A stretch of DNA of 64,000 nucleotides from Sandaracinus amylolyticus (GCF_021631985.1 NZ_CP070225.1:806001-870000); one strand, 5' to 3'. Shown: positions 25,511 through 34,525, counted from the stretch's first letter. Notes: a model not told the origin generated them from the sequence alone. Numbers and translations are program-made.

Positions 25511-26380
25511 ATGCACCGAGTTGTTTCCAGGTTCGCGGGCCCAGGGCCGCGAAGCAGAGTCATCAGCACCACGGCGCTGCTCACAACCCTGTGGGCGATG
25601 TCGCTGGGCGCATGCGGCGGGGGACCGAGCGAGGAAGACGTGCGGCGTTCCCAGGCGGAATACGACCTCGGAGTCGGGCTGATGCAGGAGCAGAACGTCG
25701 CCGGGGCGTTCCAGCACCTCCGTGAGGCCGTCCGTCTGGATCCCGACAACGCCGAAGCGCACCTCGTCCTCGGCACGCTGCTGATGCTGCGCGGCGATCA
25801 TCCCGAGGCCGAGCGCGAGCTGCGCGAGGCGCTCCGCGCGAACACCGCGCTCGGTGGCGCCGGCCTGCCCTCGCTGACCCCCGAGGCGCACAACACGCTG
25901 GGCGTCCTCTATCTCAACACCCGGCGCTACGACGACGCAGTCCGCGAGCTGCGCATCGCGACGGGCGACGAGCTCAACCGGACGCCGCACCTCGCGTGGG
26001 GCAACCTCGGCTGGGCGTACCTCGAGCTCGGGGACCTGAGCGAGGCCGAGCTCGCGCTGAGCGAGGCCGTGCGGCGCGAGCCGCGTTATTGCGCGGGGTG
26101 GTTCTTCCTCGCGCGCGTCCACTCCTCGCGCGGGACCGCAGCGAGCGAGGCGGATGCCGAGGCGCACTTCCGCGCCGCCGACGACGCGCTGACGCACGCG
26201 CTCGAGGTCGACCTCGAGGAGTGCCGGCGCCTTCAGGATGCTTGGAGATTGCGCGGGGAGACCCGCGCTCGGCTCGGACGAAGCGAGGAATCCGTCGCGG
26301 ACTTCGAGCGCTGTGTGGAGCTCGATCGGGAGACCGAGTCGGGCCGTGCTTGCAGTGGCTTCCTCGAGGCGAGCCCGTGA
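25511..26380 (+). CDS. TPR lipoprotein (PilF/Tgl-like)
   Basis: The 289-residue product has a lipobox ending LGAC near residue 35. At least four TPR-like repeats follow, with AEYDLGVGLMQEQNVAGAF, AHLVLGTLLMLRGDHPEA, AHNTLGVLYLNTRRYDDAV and AWGNLGWAYLELGDLSEA. PilF/Tgl lipoproteins of this build help assemble the type IV pilus secretin. The next gene is RodZ-like, as next to pilF in many proteobacteria, which supports the assignment. A GTG at 25499 is an alternative start. Its stop overlaps an in-frame GTG of the next gene. No other pilus genes are in the window. Confidence 0.8.
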   Translation: MHRVVSRFAGPGPRSRVISTTALLTTLWAMSLGACGGGPSEEDVRRSQAEYDLGVGLMQEQNVAGAFQHLREAVRLDPDNAEAHLVLGTLLMLRGDHPEAERELREALRANTALGGAGLPSLTPEAHNTLGVLYLNTRRYDDAVRELRIATGDELNRTPHLAWGNLGWAYLELGDLSEAELALSEAVRREPRYCAGWFFLARVHSSRGTAASEADAEAHFRAADDALTHALEVDLEECRRLQDAWRLRGETRARLGRSEESVADFERCVELDRETESGRACSGFLEASP

Positions 26381-26418
26381 TCGGGGCTCGAGATCACCGT
26401 TTCCCGGAGAGGCGGCAA

Positions 26419-26898
26419 GTGGAGTCGATCGGAAGGTGGTTGAGGCACGAGCGCGAGGTCCGGCAGATCTCGCTCGAAGAGCTCGCGCAGACGACCCGCA
26501 TCCCGCTGAAGATGCTGCAGCACCTGGAAGAGGATCGTCACGATCATCTCCCAGGGGAGGTGTTCGCTCGCGGCTTCCTCAAGAGCTACGCGCGCGCCAT
26601 CGGCGTGCCGGAGGGCGAGGCGGTCGAGCGTTGGGCGCAGCACCGTCGCCCCCAGATCGCGGCGCCCGCCCCGATCGCCGCGGCGACCATCACGCCGCCC
26701 GAGCGCAGCCGTCGCTTCGGCATCGCGATCGCGCTCGTGATCCTGCTGATCCTGTTCACGCTCGCGCTCTCGATCGTGCTCCGGCCGCGTCACCGCGACG
26801 CGCCCGTCGAGCTGAGCTGCCCCGGGGGGCTGTGCGCCCCCCTGTCGACCCCCGAGCGCGCGACCACGGTGCTCGACGCGGAGACGGCGCGGACTTAG
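26419..26898 (+). CDS. RodZ-like helix-turn-helix membrane protein (short)
   Basis: The 159-residue protein has the RodZ-type N-terminal HTH at about residues 1-75, with LRHEREVRQISLEELAQTT, the LEEDRHDHLPGEVFARGF motif and KSYARAIG. One membrane segment follows at about 96-120, then a tail of only about 40 residues. Full RodZ proteins have a much longer periplasmic domain. The GTG chosen has GGAGAGG six bases upstream; a GTG at 26377 overlapping the previous stop is an alternative. Residues 131-146 are encoded by a copy of the stop-anchored hairpin repeat, which may have replaced an older C-terminus. The recO start is nine bases downstream. Confidence 0.82.
   Translation: MESIGRWLRHEREVRQISLEELAQTTRIPLKMLQHLEEDRHDHLPGEVFARGFLKSYARAIGVPEGEAVERWAQHRRPQIAAPAPIAAATITPPERSRRFGIAIALVILLILFTLALSIVLRPRHRDAPVELSCPGGLCAPLSTPERATTVLDAETART
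26811..26857 (+). repeat. Hairpin repeat copy B, inside the rodZ-like coding sequence
   Basis: This 47-bp block matches the copy at 49834-49880 (opposite strand) at 44 of 47 positions. GGGGGGC (26824-26830) and GCCCCCC (26836-26842) form a 7-bp all-GC stem with loop TGTGC. In other copies the TGA in GCTGAGC is a stop codon; here it is out of frame and the gene reads through. Confidence 0.9.
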
Positions 26899-26907
26899 AC
26901 GCCGCGT

Positions 26908-27636
26908 GTGGCGACGCAGACCGAGGTGACGCACGCGGTCGTCCTGCGAAGCGTCGCGTACGGCGAGGCGGATCGCATCCTCACGCTGTTGACCGAGGCA
27001 CACGGGAAGGTGTCGCTGATGGCGCGCAACGCGCGCGCGAGCCAGCGACGCTTCCCGGGGGGCGCCCTCGAGCCGTTCGGGTTGATCGAGATCGAGATGG
27101 CGCTGGGGCGCGGGGACGTGGGACGCCTCGCGAGCGCGCGCTTGGTGCGGGGGTTCCCTCGGCTGCTCGGGTCGCTCGAGTGCATGCGCGAGGCGGGTGC
27201 GGGCATCGAGCTTCTGCGCGACGTGGTGCCGCCCCGCGAGCCCGACGTGCGCTGGCTGATCGAGATCGAGCGCTTCTTCGAGACGCTCGACGCGCGCGCG
27301 CCGGAGCCCGGGCCCGAGGTGCGGCTCGCGTTCGCGCTGCGCATCCTCGCGCTCATGGGGCTCGCGCCTCGACTCGACGCGTGCGGCCGGTGCGGGCTGC
27401 GGGCCGAGGAGCGCGCGGCGCTGTTCGACGCGGGGCTCGGCGCGATCGTGTGTCGCGCGTGCGGAGGTGGTCCGCTGCACCTCGCGGCGAGCACGCGGGC
27501 GCGCATGATCGCGAGCCAACGCGATGCGTGGACCGACGCGGTGCAGGGCTGGGACGATCGCGCGCGGAACGAGGCGGAGAGCGCGATCGACGCGTTCGTG
27601 CGACGGCACGTGGGGCGGACGCGCAGTGAAGGGTGA
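26908..27636 (+). CDS. recO: DNA repair protein RecO
   Basis: The 242-residue protein matches RecO, which anneals single strands and loads RecA with RecR in recombinational repair. The N-terminal OB fold carries VLRSVAYGEADRILTLLT. The C-terminal helical part has the zinc-ligand pattern CGRCG (about residue 155) and CRACG (about 185). It starts with GTG, nine bases after the RodZ-like gene, and is followed by the DUF971 gene within eight bases. The order suggests one transcript from the promoter at 25447. Confidence 0.93.
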   Translation: MATQTEVTHAVVLRSVAYGEADRILTLLTEAHGKVSLMARNARASQRRFPGGALEPFGLIEIEMALGRGDVGRLASARLVRGFPRLLGSLECMREAGAGIELLRDVVPPREPDVRWLIEIERFFETLDARAPEPGPEVRLAFALRILALMGLAPRLDACGRCGLRAEERAALFDAGLGAIVCRACGGGPLHLAASTRARMIASQRDAWTDAVQGWDDRARNEAESAIDAFVRRHVGRTRSEG

Positions 27637-27643
27637 GGCGGTG

Positions 27644-27994
27644 ATGAGCGACGAAGACGTGGTGCCGGTCGAGATGCGCGCGCCCGAGGGCGCGCGGGTG
27701 ATGGAGATCGACTGGTCGGACGGGACGACGACGCGCCATCCGCACGTCGTGTTGCGCGGCTTCTGCCCGTGCGCGCACTGCCAGGGGCACCAGGGACCGA
27801 TCCAGTGGGCGGGCGACTTCGAGGGCGCGTCGCTCGACATCACGAGCCTCGAGGAGGTCGGCAGCTACGCGGTGCGCATCGCGTGGGGCGACGGTCACGC
27901 GACGGGCATCTACACGTGGCGTCACCTGCGCGCGCTCGGACCGCTCGGTGAGGGCTCGCTGGACGACGCCCGCGCGGCCCGTTTCGGGCGCTGA
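27644..27994 (+). CDS. DUF971 (GBBH-like N-terminal domain) protein
   Basis: The 116-residue protein is a single DUF971 domain: IDWSDG near residue 25, HPHVVLRGFCPCAHCQG with three clustered Cys, and the late YAVRIAWGDGHATGIYTWRHLR. The same domain begins gamma-butyrobetaine hydroxylases, where its Cys/His residues bind zinc. Stand-alone versions often sit by iron-sulfur or Mrp genes, but not here. GGTGAGG precedes the ATG. An upstream in-frame GTG at 27626 overlaps recO and is less likely. Confidence 0.88.
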   Translation: MSDEDVVPVEMRAPEGARVMEIDWSDGTTTRHPHVVLRGFCPCAHCQGHQGPIQWAGDFEGASLDITSLEEVGSYAVRIAWGDGHATGIYTWRHLRALGPLGEGSLDDARAARFGR

Positions 27995-28005
27995 CCGTAT
28001 ACGGT
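27994..28005. promoter_or_regulatory. 12-bp palindrome before the outer-membrane barrel gene
   Basis: ACCGTATACGGT is a perfect palindrome that begins at the last base of the DUF971 stop. It contains a TATACG -10-like core 48 bases before the next ATG. Operator or promoter function is a guess. Confidence 0.35.
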
Positions 28006-28052
28006 GAGGTGTGCGCGACAAACGCGCGGACGCGACTATGGTTGCGCGCACT

Positions 28053-28661
28053 ATGTCGCCCACACGCAAGACCCAAGGACCGCGCGCGGTGGTTTCGCGC
28101 GCCGGGCTGCTCTTCGCAGGCCTTCTCTTCGCTGCTGCGCTCTTCGTCGCCCCATCCCGCGCGGAGGCGCGCGGCCCGCTCTACGCCGGCTTCGGGCTCG
28201 GACCTTACGTCCTCGTCGCGCACGACTACGCCGACGTGTTCGACGACGCGCACTTCCGCACGAGCTTCGAGTTCGGCATCCACTTCAGCCGCGACGACAC
28301 CGGCTTCTTCATCGCGTTCGAGGCGGTGCCGACCTTCGGCGACCACTACGTGATGTTCTTCGGCGGGATGCGGCTCGGTGGCGACATCGAGGTCTACGCG
28401 AACCGCGACATCGGCGTCCTCGTGCGGCCGAGCGGGCTCTTCGGTGGCGGCATCTGGGAGCCCGACGGTCCGGACAACGACCTCGCGTTCTTCGTGCTGC
28501 AGCCCGCGTTCGATCTGCGGCTCGCGCTCGCCGATCGGCTGATGCACCTGTGGATCCGGCCGGTCTCGTTCGACCTGCTCTTCTACCCGGACTGGTACGA
28601 CGGCGACTTCCACTTCGACGCCGGCTACTCGTTCATGGCCGGTCTCGACTTCAACTTCTGA
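28053..28661 (+). CDS. Outer-membrane beta-barrel-like protein
   Basis: The 202-residue product has a signal peptide (hydrophobic core about residues 18-36, cleavage near RAEA). The mature part alternates short beta strands rich in aromatics, for example FGIHF, FFGGMRLGGDIEV and FHFDAGYSFMAGLDFNF. It ends in Phe, the usual signal for outer-membrane assembly. Together these suggest an eight-strand barrel. An in-frame ATG at 28038 would add five residues. Role unknown. Confidence 0.75.
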   Translation: MSPTRKTQGPRAVVSRAGLLFAGLLFAAALFVAPSRAEARGPLYAGFGLGPYVLVAHDYADVFDDAHFRTSFEFGIHFSRDDTGFFIAFEAVPTFGDHYVMFFGGMRLGGDIEVYANRDIGVLVRPSGLFGGGIWEPDGPDNDLAFFVLQPAFDLRLALADRLMHLWIRPVSFDLLFYPDWYDGDFHFDAGYSFMAGLDFNF

Positions 28662-28671
28662 CCCTCCGCGG

Positions 28672-28704
28672 GGCAGTCCGGTCCGTGCGCCGGGCCGGGC
28701 TGCC
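28672..28704 (+). terminator. Terminator hairpin after the barrel gene
   Basis: GGCAG-T-CCGG pairs with CCGG-G-CTGCC, ten base pairs with one T-G pair and a 13-base loop, starting 11 bases after the stop. The rest of the gap to 28820 shows only the -10 box noted below. Confidence 0.55.
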
Positions 28705-28806
28705 GCCCACACGCGCCTCCACGTGGCACGATCGGTCACCTCCCTACCGATCGTGCTCTCGCACGAAAGCCTCTCGTCATACTGGCCGAGACCGATGCGA
28801 TTTCGG

Positions 28807-28812
28807 TAGGAT
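28807..28812 (+). promoter_or_regulatory. Candidate -10 box for the che operon
   Basis: TAGGAT lies eight bases before the ATG at 28821 with no Shine-Dalgarno sequence. It is probably the promoter of a leaderless che transcript. Confidence 0.4.
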
Positions 28813-28820
28813 CGGCCCCG

Positions 28821-29216
28821 ATGCTCGAGCGCGTGCTGATCGTGGAGGACTCCAGCGCCATGCGCGCATTCGTCCGCGCGACGTTGGAGGCACAAGGGAT
28901 CACCAAGCACGTCACCGAGGCCGCGAGCGGCTTCGAGGCGCTGCGCCTCCTGCCGCGTGATCGCTTCGACCTCGCGCTCGTCGACATCAACATGCCCGAC
29001 ATCCACGGGCTCGAGGTCATCAAGCTGATCCGCGCGAGCCCGCAGCATCACCAGGTGCCGGTCGTGGTGATCAGCAGCGAGGCCTCGGCGCGCGATCGCG
29101 AGCGCGGCATCGCGCTCGGCGCGGACACGTGGCTCGCGAAGCCGTTCACGCCCGAGCAGCTCGTCGAGACCGTGCGTCGCGTGCTCGCGCGCCGGAGCAG
29201 CAGCGAGGCGCCGTGA
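28821..29216 (+). CDS. cheY: CheY-like single-domain response regulator
   Basis: The 131-residue receiver has the acidic pocket VEDS (Glu9-Asp10), phosphoacceptor Asp55 in LVDINMPD, the Ser switch in VVISSEAS and the conserved Lys in LAKPF. There is no output domain. It heads the che operon and its stop overlaps the cheA start (GTGA). Probably phosphorylated by the adjacent CheA. Its output target is unknown. Confidence 0.93.
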   Translation: MLERVLIVEDSSAMRAFVRATLEAQGITKHVTEAASGFEALRLLPRDRFDLALVDINMPDIHGLEVIKLIRASPQHHQVPVVVISSEASARDRERGIALGADTWLAKPFTPEQLVETVRRVLARRSSSEAP

Positions 29217-31339
29217 GCGACGAGGTCGAACGGATCCGCGAGGAGTTCCTCGCGGAGTCGCAGGAGATCATCGAGTCGCTCTCGCGCGACCTCCTCCTGC
29301 TCGATCACGGGCAGAAGGAGGGGAAGCCCGACCCCGATCTCGTGAACTCGGTGTTCCGCGGCGTGCACACGCTGAAGGGCATCGCGGGCATGTTCGGGCA
29401 CGTCGCGCTGAGCGAGCTCGCGCACGAGCTCGAGGACCTGCTCGATCAGCTGCGGCTCGGGAAGATCCCGCTCTCGCAGGAGGCCCTCGACGTGATGTTC
29501 GAGGGCGTCGAGGTGCTGCAGCGCCTGCTCGGCGCGGCGCGTCGCAACGCCGATCCTGCGAGCGAGGTCGACCTCGCGACGTTCCGTCGCTCGCTGCAGA
29601 TGCTGATGGGGCTGCAGAGCCAGCATCCGCGGCTCGATGCGCTCGGCGGCTACGATCTCGATCCCGGCGTGCTCACCGTGCTCACGGAGTACGAGGAGCA
29701 CCGGCTGCGCTCGAACGTCGAGCAGAGCGTGCCGCTCTATCGGCTGCGCGTGCGCTTCTCGCTCTCGTCGATCGACAGCGACCTCGAGGAGCTCAAGCAG
29801 CGCGTCAAGCCGTGGGCGGAGATCATCACGTACCTGCCGTCGATGGAGGGCGGCAGCGACGACGCGATCGATCTCGAAGTGCTCATGGCGAGCCGCACGC
29901 CGGTCGCGGAATTGCGCGACGCGATCGGCGGGCCCGACGTGACGATCGAGCCGGTCACGCGGCGTGATCCCGGTCGCACCGTGCCGCCGCCCGCGCCGAC
30001 GACGCGCGAGGGCGAGTCGCGCGACGAGGCCGCGGCGATGAAGGAGCCGGGCGCGGCGGTGGTGCGCCCGCCCTCGGTCGTGCCCGCGAAGGACGTGAAC
30101 CTCGGCGCGGACGCGCTCGCGGTGCGCACCGTCGCGAAGACCGTCCGCGTCGACATCGAGAAGCTCGATCACCTGATGAACCTGGTGGGCGAGCTCGGCA
30201 TCGTGAAGAGCGCGGTGGGGCGCATCGTGGAGCGCCTGCGGCAGCGCGCGGACATGCGCCCGCTCGCGTCGGAGCTGCACCGCATCCATCGCGCGTTCGA
30301 GCGTCAGCTCGCGGGGATGCAGGAGGGCATCCTCGACGTGCGCATGGTGCCGCTCGGACAGACGTTCGATCGGCTGGGACGCGCAGTACGCCAGGTCGCG
30401 CGCGAGCACGGCAAGGACGTGCGGCTCGTGGTCACGGGCGCCGAGACCGAGATCGACAAGCTCATCGTCGAGGAGCTCACCGATCCGCTGCTCCACATCA
30501 TCCGCAACGCGGTCGATCACGGCATCGAGCGCGCCGAAGCGCGCCTCGCGATCGGCAAGCCCGAGACCGGCACCCTCGCGCTGAACGCGTACCAGAAGGG
30601 CAGCCACGTCGTCATCGAGATCGAGGACGACGGCGCGGGGATCGATCCCGCGCGCATCCTCTCGCACGCGATCTCGCGCGGCCTGCTCAGCGCGGAGTCG
30701 GGCCAGGACATGAGCGCCGAGGAGCTGCGGCAGCTCATCTTCCTGCCGGGCTTCAGCACCGCGGCGGAGGTCACCGATCTCTCGGGGCGCGGCGTCGGGA
30801 TGGACGTCGTGAAGACGAACATCGGGCGCCTCGGCGGCGTGATCGACGTGCACAGCCAGGTCGGCATCGGCACGAAGTTCACGCTCACGCTCCCGATCAC
30901 GCTCGCGATCCTCAGCGCGCTCGTGCTGCGGGTGCGCGGTCAGACGTTCGCGATCCCGCTCAACGTGGTGCAGGAGGCGCTCTTCCTCGACGAGACCGCC
31001 GTGCGCCTCGTCGAGGATCACGAGGTGATCACGCTGCGCGGGCAGAGCCTTCCGATCGTGCGCCTCGCGTCGCTCTTCCGGATCTCGGGCGAGCCCACGG
31101 GCGCGCGCTCGTTCGTGGTGGTCACGGCGCTCGGCAATCGGCGCCTAGGGCTCGTCGTCGACGCGCTCGAGGGGCAGCAGGACATCATCACCAAGCCGCT
31201 CGGCAAGAGCCTCCACAACGTGCGTGGCTTCTCGGGCGCGACCGACCTCGGTGATCAGCGCGTGGTGCTCGTGCTCGACGCGCCCTCGATCCTCGAGGAG
31301 GTCCTCGCGAGCGGCGATCGCCGCGGGGTGGCGGCATGA
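29213..31339 (+). CDS. cheA: Chemosensory histidine kinase CheA
   Basis: The 708-residue kinase has an HPt domain with phosphoacceptor His52 in HTLKGIAG. A poorly conserved middle domain of about 100 residues follows (about 150-255), where CheY/CheB docking would be, then a Pro/Glu linker. The dimerisation helices begin KLDHLMNLVGELGIV. The ATPase has DPLLHIIRNAVDHG, EDDGAGI and GRGVGMDVVK. A CheW-like regulatory domain ends the protein. All catalytic motifs are intact. GTG start, four-base overlap with cheY. It should couple to the two CheW proteins that follow and phosphorylate the receivers at 28821, 35409 and perhaps 37504. Confidence 0.96.
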   Translation: MSDEVERIREEFLAESQEIIESLSRDLLLLDHGQKEGKPDPDLVNSVFRGVHTLKGIAGMFGHVALSELAHELEDLLDQLRLGKIPLSQEALDVMFEGVEVLQRLLGAARRNADPASEVDLATFRRSLQMLMGLQSQHPRLDALGGYDLDPGVLTVLTEYEEHRLRSNVEQSVPLYRLRVRFSLSSIDSDLEELKQRVKPWAEIITYLPSMEGGSDDAIDLEVLMASRTPVAELRDAIGGPDVTIEPVTRRDPGRTVPPPAPTTREGESRDEAAAMKEPGAAVVRPPSVVPAKDVNLGADALAVRTVAKTVRVDIEKLDHLMNLVGELGIVKSAVGRIVERLRQRADMRPLASELHRIHRAFERQLAGMQEGILDVRMVPLGQTFDRLGRAVRQVAREHGKDVRLVVTGAETEIDKLIVEELTDPLLHIIRNAVDHGIERAEARLAIGKPETGTLALNAYQKGSHVVIEIEDDGAGIDPARILSHAISRGLLSAESGQDMSAEELRQLIFLPGFSTAAEVTDLSGRGVGMDVVKTNIGRLGGVIDVHSQVGIGTKFTLTLPITLAILSALVLRVRGQTFAIPLNVVQEALFLDETAVRLVEDHEVITLRGQSLPIVRLASLFRISGEPTGARSFVVVTALGNRRLGLVVDALEGQQDIITKPLGKSLHNVRGFSGATDLGDQRVVLVLDAPSILEEVLASGDRRGVAA

Positions 31340-31911
31340 GCAACGGGCCGCTGGTGAAGCAGCAGGGCTCGATGATGCCCGCGAACCTGCGCGGGCCGCG
31401 CACCGATCGCATCCGCAGCGCGAGCACCGCGGAGAACATCACCGAGTTCCTCGTGTTCACGCTCGGGACCGCGCGGATGGGGCTGCCGCTCGAGAGCGTG
31501 CAGGAGATCCTCAAGCTGGTCGCGATCACCGAGGTGCCGCGCGCGTCGCACGAGGTGCTCGGGATCCTGTCGGTGCGCGGTCGCATCACGACGGTGCTCG
31601 ATCTGCGGCGACGGCTCGGTCAGCCCTCGGTCGAGCCGACGCGCCACACGCGCATCCTGCTGGTCGCGGGATCGGACGAGACGCTCGGGCTCGTCGTCGA
31701 CACGGTGCTGCACGTGGTGCGGCTCCGCGAGGACGAGATCGAGGCGTCGAGCGTGGTCGCGGCGGATCTGCCCGAGCACGTGCTGGGGCTCGGACGGCCG
31801 CGTCGTCGCGACGCGGTGCGCGGTGTGGTCGGCGCTTCGGAGACGAAGGGCGATTCCGGTGAGGCGGAGGTGATCGTGCTGCTCGATCCCGATCCGCTGC
31901 TGCGGAGGTGA
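31336..31911 (+). CDS. cheW: CheW adaptor 1
   Basis: The 191-residue protein has a 35-residue basic N-terminal extension and then a CheW fold, with FLVFTLGTARMGLPLESVQEIL, GILSVRGRITTVLDLRRRL and ETLGLVVDTVLHVV. It would link CheA to a receptor. The ATG overlaps the cheA stop. An extra segment of about 25 residues near RPRRRDAV sets it apart from the next CheW. Confidence 0.93.
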   Translation: MSNGPLVKQQGSMMPANLRGPRTDRIRSASTAENITEFLVFTLGTARMGLPLESVQEILKLVAITEVPRASHEVLGILSVRGRITTVLDLRRRLGQPSVEPTRHTRILLVAGSDETLGLVVDTVLHVVRLREDEIEASSVVAADLPEHVLGLGRPRRRDAVRGVVGASETKGDSGEAEVIVLLDPDPLLRR

Positions 31912-32414
31912 GCGTGGCGCGCGAAGTGCGACGCAGGGGAAGCGATCGCGACAAGAACCTCGTCGGGTTCTTGATCGGCGACGTGCACTACGCGGTCGAC
32001 ATCCAGCGCGTGAAGGAGATCATCCGCCCGCTGCCGCTGGTCTCGCTGCCGCATCCGCCGCCCGCCGTGGTCGGCGTCGCGGATCATCGCGGCGAGGTGG
32101 TGCCGGTGCTCGACGTGCGCCGTCGCTTCGGGCTCGCCGCGGCCACCGAGTCGCGCCGCACGAAGTGGCTGCTGGTGACGCTGCCGGGACGCACCGTCGG
32201 GCTCGTCGTCGACGCGGTCACGGAAGTGTTCGCGGCGGGCGAGGAGGACCAGCGCGCGGTGCCTTCGATCGGCATGGGCGATCAGGCGCGCGGCATCGTC
32301 GCCGTGTTCGGTCATCGCGGCACGCTGGTGTTCGTGCTCGACGTCGATCGCATCGGCGCTGCGGCCGAGCTCGTCGACGTCGAGGGCGCGATGGAGATGC
32401 GAGGTCGGGCATGA
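31908..32414 (+). CDS. cheW: CheW adaptor 2
   Basis: This 168-residue protein is a second CheW: GFLIGDVHYAVDIQRVKEI, GVADHRGEVVPVLDVRRRFG and TVGLVVDAVTEVF. It is closer to the standard CheW length than its neighbour. The GTG at 31908 gives the operon's usual GTGA overlap. A GTG at 31914 has GGAGG at better spacing and may be the true start. Two different CheW proteins in one operon suggest mixed arrays or two receptor classes. Confidence 0.92.
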   Translation: MSVAREVRRRGSDRDKNLVGFLIGDVHYAVDIQRVKEIIRPLPLVSLPHPPPAVVGVADHRGEVVPVLDVRRRFGLAAATESRRTKWLLVTLPGRTVGLVVDAVTEVFAAGEEDQRAVPSIGMGDQARGIVAVFGHRGTLVFVLDVDRIGAAAELVDVEGAMEMRGRA

Positions 32415-34525
32415 CCAGCGCGCCGCCTCCGCAGTCGCGATGGGACGACGAGAGCGAGGCCGCCGAGGCGCGGCGGCTCGCGGCGCGCGCGCTCGGTGAG
32501 CGTCCGGGCGCCGATGCGCCCGAGCGTCTGATGGCGGCGCTCGCCGACCCGGACTGGCGCGTGCGCAAGGAGGCGGCGAGCGCGGCGGTCGCGCTCGCGG
32601 GCGACGTGCGTGTGATCGAGCGACTCTCGGACGCGCTGCTCCAGCCCGACGAGGTCGGCCTGCGCAACGCGGCGATCGAGGCGTTCGTGCGCATCGGTCC
32701 GCGCGCGGCGTCCGCGCTGCTCGATGCGCTGGAGCGCGCGACCGCGACGGCGCGCAAGTTCGTCGTCGCCGCGATGGCGGGCGCGGGCGAGCAGGTCGTG
32801 CCTGCGCTCGCGCGGCTCGCGGGCGATCCCGATCCGAACACCGCGACCGTCGCGCTCGAGTCGCTCGCGCGCATCGGCGGGGAGGGCGCGGAGGACGCGC
32901 TGCGCAAGCAGCTCGAGGCGAGCGACTGGGTCGTGCGCCTCGCCGCGCTCGAGGGGCTCGCCGCGCTCGGTGCGCGCGCGCCGGTCTCGCTGCTCGCACC
33001 GATGGTGACCGATCCGCTGGTGCGCCGCTTCGCGCTGCGCCTGCTCGGCCGCAGCCGCGATCCCGACGCGGTCGCGCCGCTGATCGCGACGCTCTCGACC
33101 GCGACCGGGCTCGCCGAGGTCGCCGAGATCGCGCTCGCGTTGATCGCGCTCCACGATGCCGACGAGCGTGCGGCCGCGTCGATCGCGCGCTCCGCGCGCC
33201 GGCTCTCGGGCGCGGATCGCGCGCTGCTGCGCCAGCCGATCGCGACCGAGACCGTGAGCACCGAGGAGCATCTTCCGGCACAGCGCGCCGCGGCGATGCT
33301 CTCGCTGCTCGCGCGCGACGTGCAGGCACTGCCGGCGATCGCGGCGCTCGCGGCGCGCGCCGAGCTCGGCCCCGCGGCGCTCGCTGCGCTCCGCGCGTTC
33401 GGTGCGGAAGCGGTGCGCCCGCTGCTCTCGATCGCGCCCGCGCTCGATCCGCCCGCCCGCGCGTGGTCGCTCGAGGCCGCGGCCGAGCTCGCGACGATGC
33501 CGCTCGACCCCACGGACGACGATCGCACGCCCGATCCCGAGCTCGGCCGCGAGGTGCACGCCGCGCTGCGCGACGCGCTCGAGGCGCGCGACGAGGTCGT
33601 GGTGCAGGCCGCTGCGCGCGCCCTCTCGATCTGGGCCGAGCCCGGAGATGCGCCCGCGCTCGTGAAGCTCGGCTCGACGCGTGGTGGTGCGGTCGCGCGC
33701 GCGACGAGCACCGCGCTCGAGGCGCTCTCGCACTCGGCCCCGCACTCGGTCGAGATCGCGCTCGACGACGCGTCGCCCGATCGCGCGGATGCGTGGTCCG
33801 AAGCGGTCGCCGCCCTCCCGCCCGAGGTCGCGCTCGAGAAGCTGCGCGCTGCGATCGCGTCGGGCGAGGCACCGGCGCGCCGCGCCGCGCTGCTCGCGCT
33901 CGATCGGGTCGACTCCGCCGAGGCCGCCGAGGTCGCGTCGATGGCGCTCGCCGACGAAGACGTCGACGTGCAGGTCGCTGCCGTGTCGGTGCTCGCGCGG
34001 ATGCGCCACGTGTCGGCCCGCGCGATCGCCGCGGCGACGTTGCCCGTCGCGCTGCGCGACGAGAGCCCTGCGGTGCGCGCCGCCGCGGCCCGCGCGATCG
34101 GTGCGCTCGGTGATCCCGAGGTGCGCGGCCGCCTGCGCGATCTGCTGCGCGATCCCGGCCCGGGCGTCGCGCTCGCCGCGCTCTCCTCGCTGCGTGCGCT
34201 CGGTGGCGCGGAGCCCGCGAGCGAGCCCGATCTCGAGGAGCTCCTCGTCGACGTGCTCGGACATCCCGACGAAGAAGTCGTGAAGGAAGGCCTGCGCGTC
34301 GTCGCCGAGAAGATCCGCGACCGCCGCGAGGCGCGCCTCGCAATCGGCCTCTCGCACCCCGCGTGGGACGTGCGCCGCCTCGCCGCCGCGCTGCTCGGCG
34401 CCATCGGCAGCGAGGGCGCGCTCACGCACCTGCACGCGCGCCGCGCGATCGAGACCGACGATCTCGTGCGCGCCGCGATCGACGACGCGCTCGATCCCGC
34501 GAAGAACGGAGGCGCGGGGGCCTAG
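32411..34525 (+). CDS. HEAT-repeat protein of the che operon
   Basis: The 704-residue protein is almost wholly HEAT-like helical repeats, with recurring units such as LADPDWRVRKEAASAAVAL, GDPDPNTATVALESLARIG, LRDESPAVRAAAARAIGALG and LSHPAWDVRRLAAALLGAIG. It has no signal peptide or membrane segment. It sits inside the operon with four-base and one-base overlaps on either side, so it is made with the Che proteins. HEAT solenoids are scaffolds; here it may organise the array or link it to a non-flagellar target. Similar genes occur in some myxobacterial che clusters. Confidence 0.88.
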   Translation: MTSAPPPQSRWDDESEAAEARRLAARALGERPGADAPERLMAALADPDWRVRKEAASAAVALAGDVRVIERLSDALLQPDEVGLRNAAIEAFVRIGPRAASALLDALERATATARKFVVAAMAGAGEQVVPALARLAGDPDPNTATVALESLARIGGEGAEDALRKQLEASDWVVRLAALEGLAALGARAPVSLLAPMVTDPLVRRFALRLLGRSRDPDAVAPLIATLSTATGLAEVAEIALALIALHDADERAAASIARSARRLSGADRALLRQPIATETVSTEEHLPAQRAAAMLSLLARDVQALPAIAALAARAELGPAALAALRAFGAEAVRPLLSIAPALDPPARAWSLEAAAELATMPLDPTDDDRTPDPELGREVHAALRDALEARDEVVVQAAARALSIWAEPGDAPALVKLGSTRGGAVARATSTALEALSHSAPHSVEIALDDASPDRADAWSEAVAALPPEVALEKLRAAIASGEAPARRAALLALDRVDSAEAAEVASMALADEDVDVQVAAVSVLARMRHVSARAIAAATLPVALRDESPAVRAAAARAIGALGDPEVRGRLRDLLRDPGPGVALAALSSLRALGGAEPASEPDLEELLVDVLGHPDEEVVKEGLRVVAEKIRDRREARLAIGLSHPAWDVRRLAAALLGAIGSEGALTHLHARRAIETDDLVRAAIDDALDPAKNGGAGA

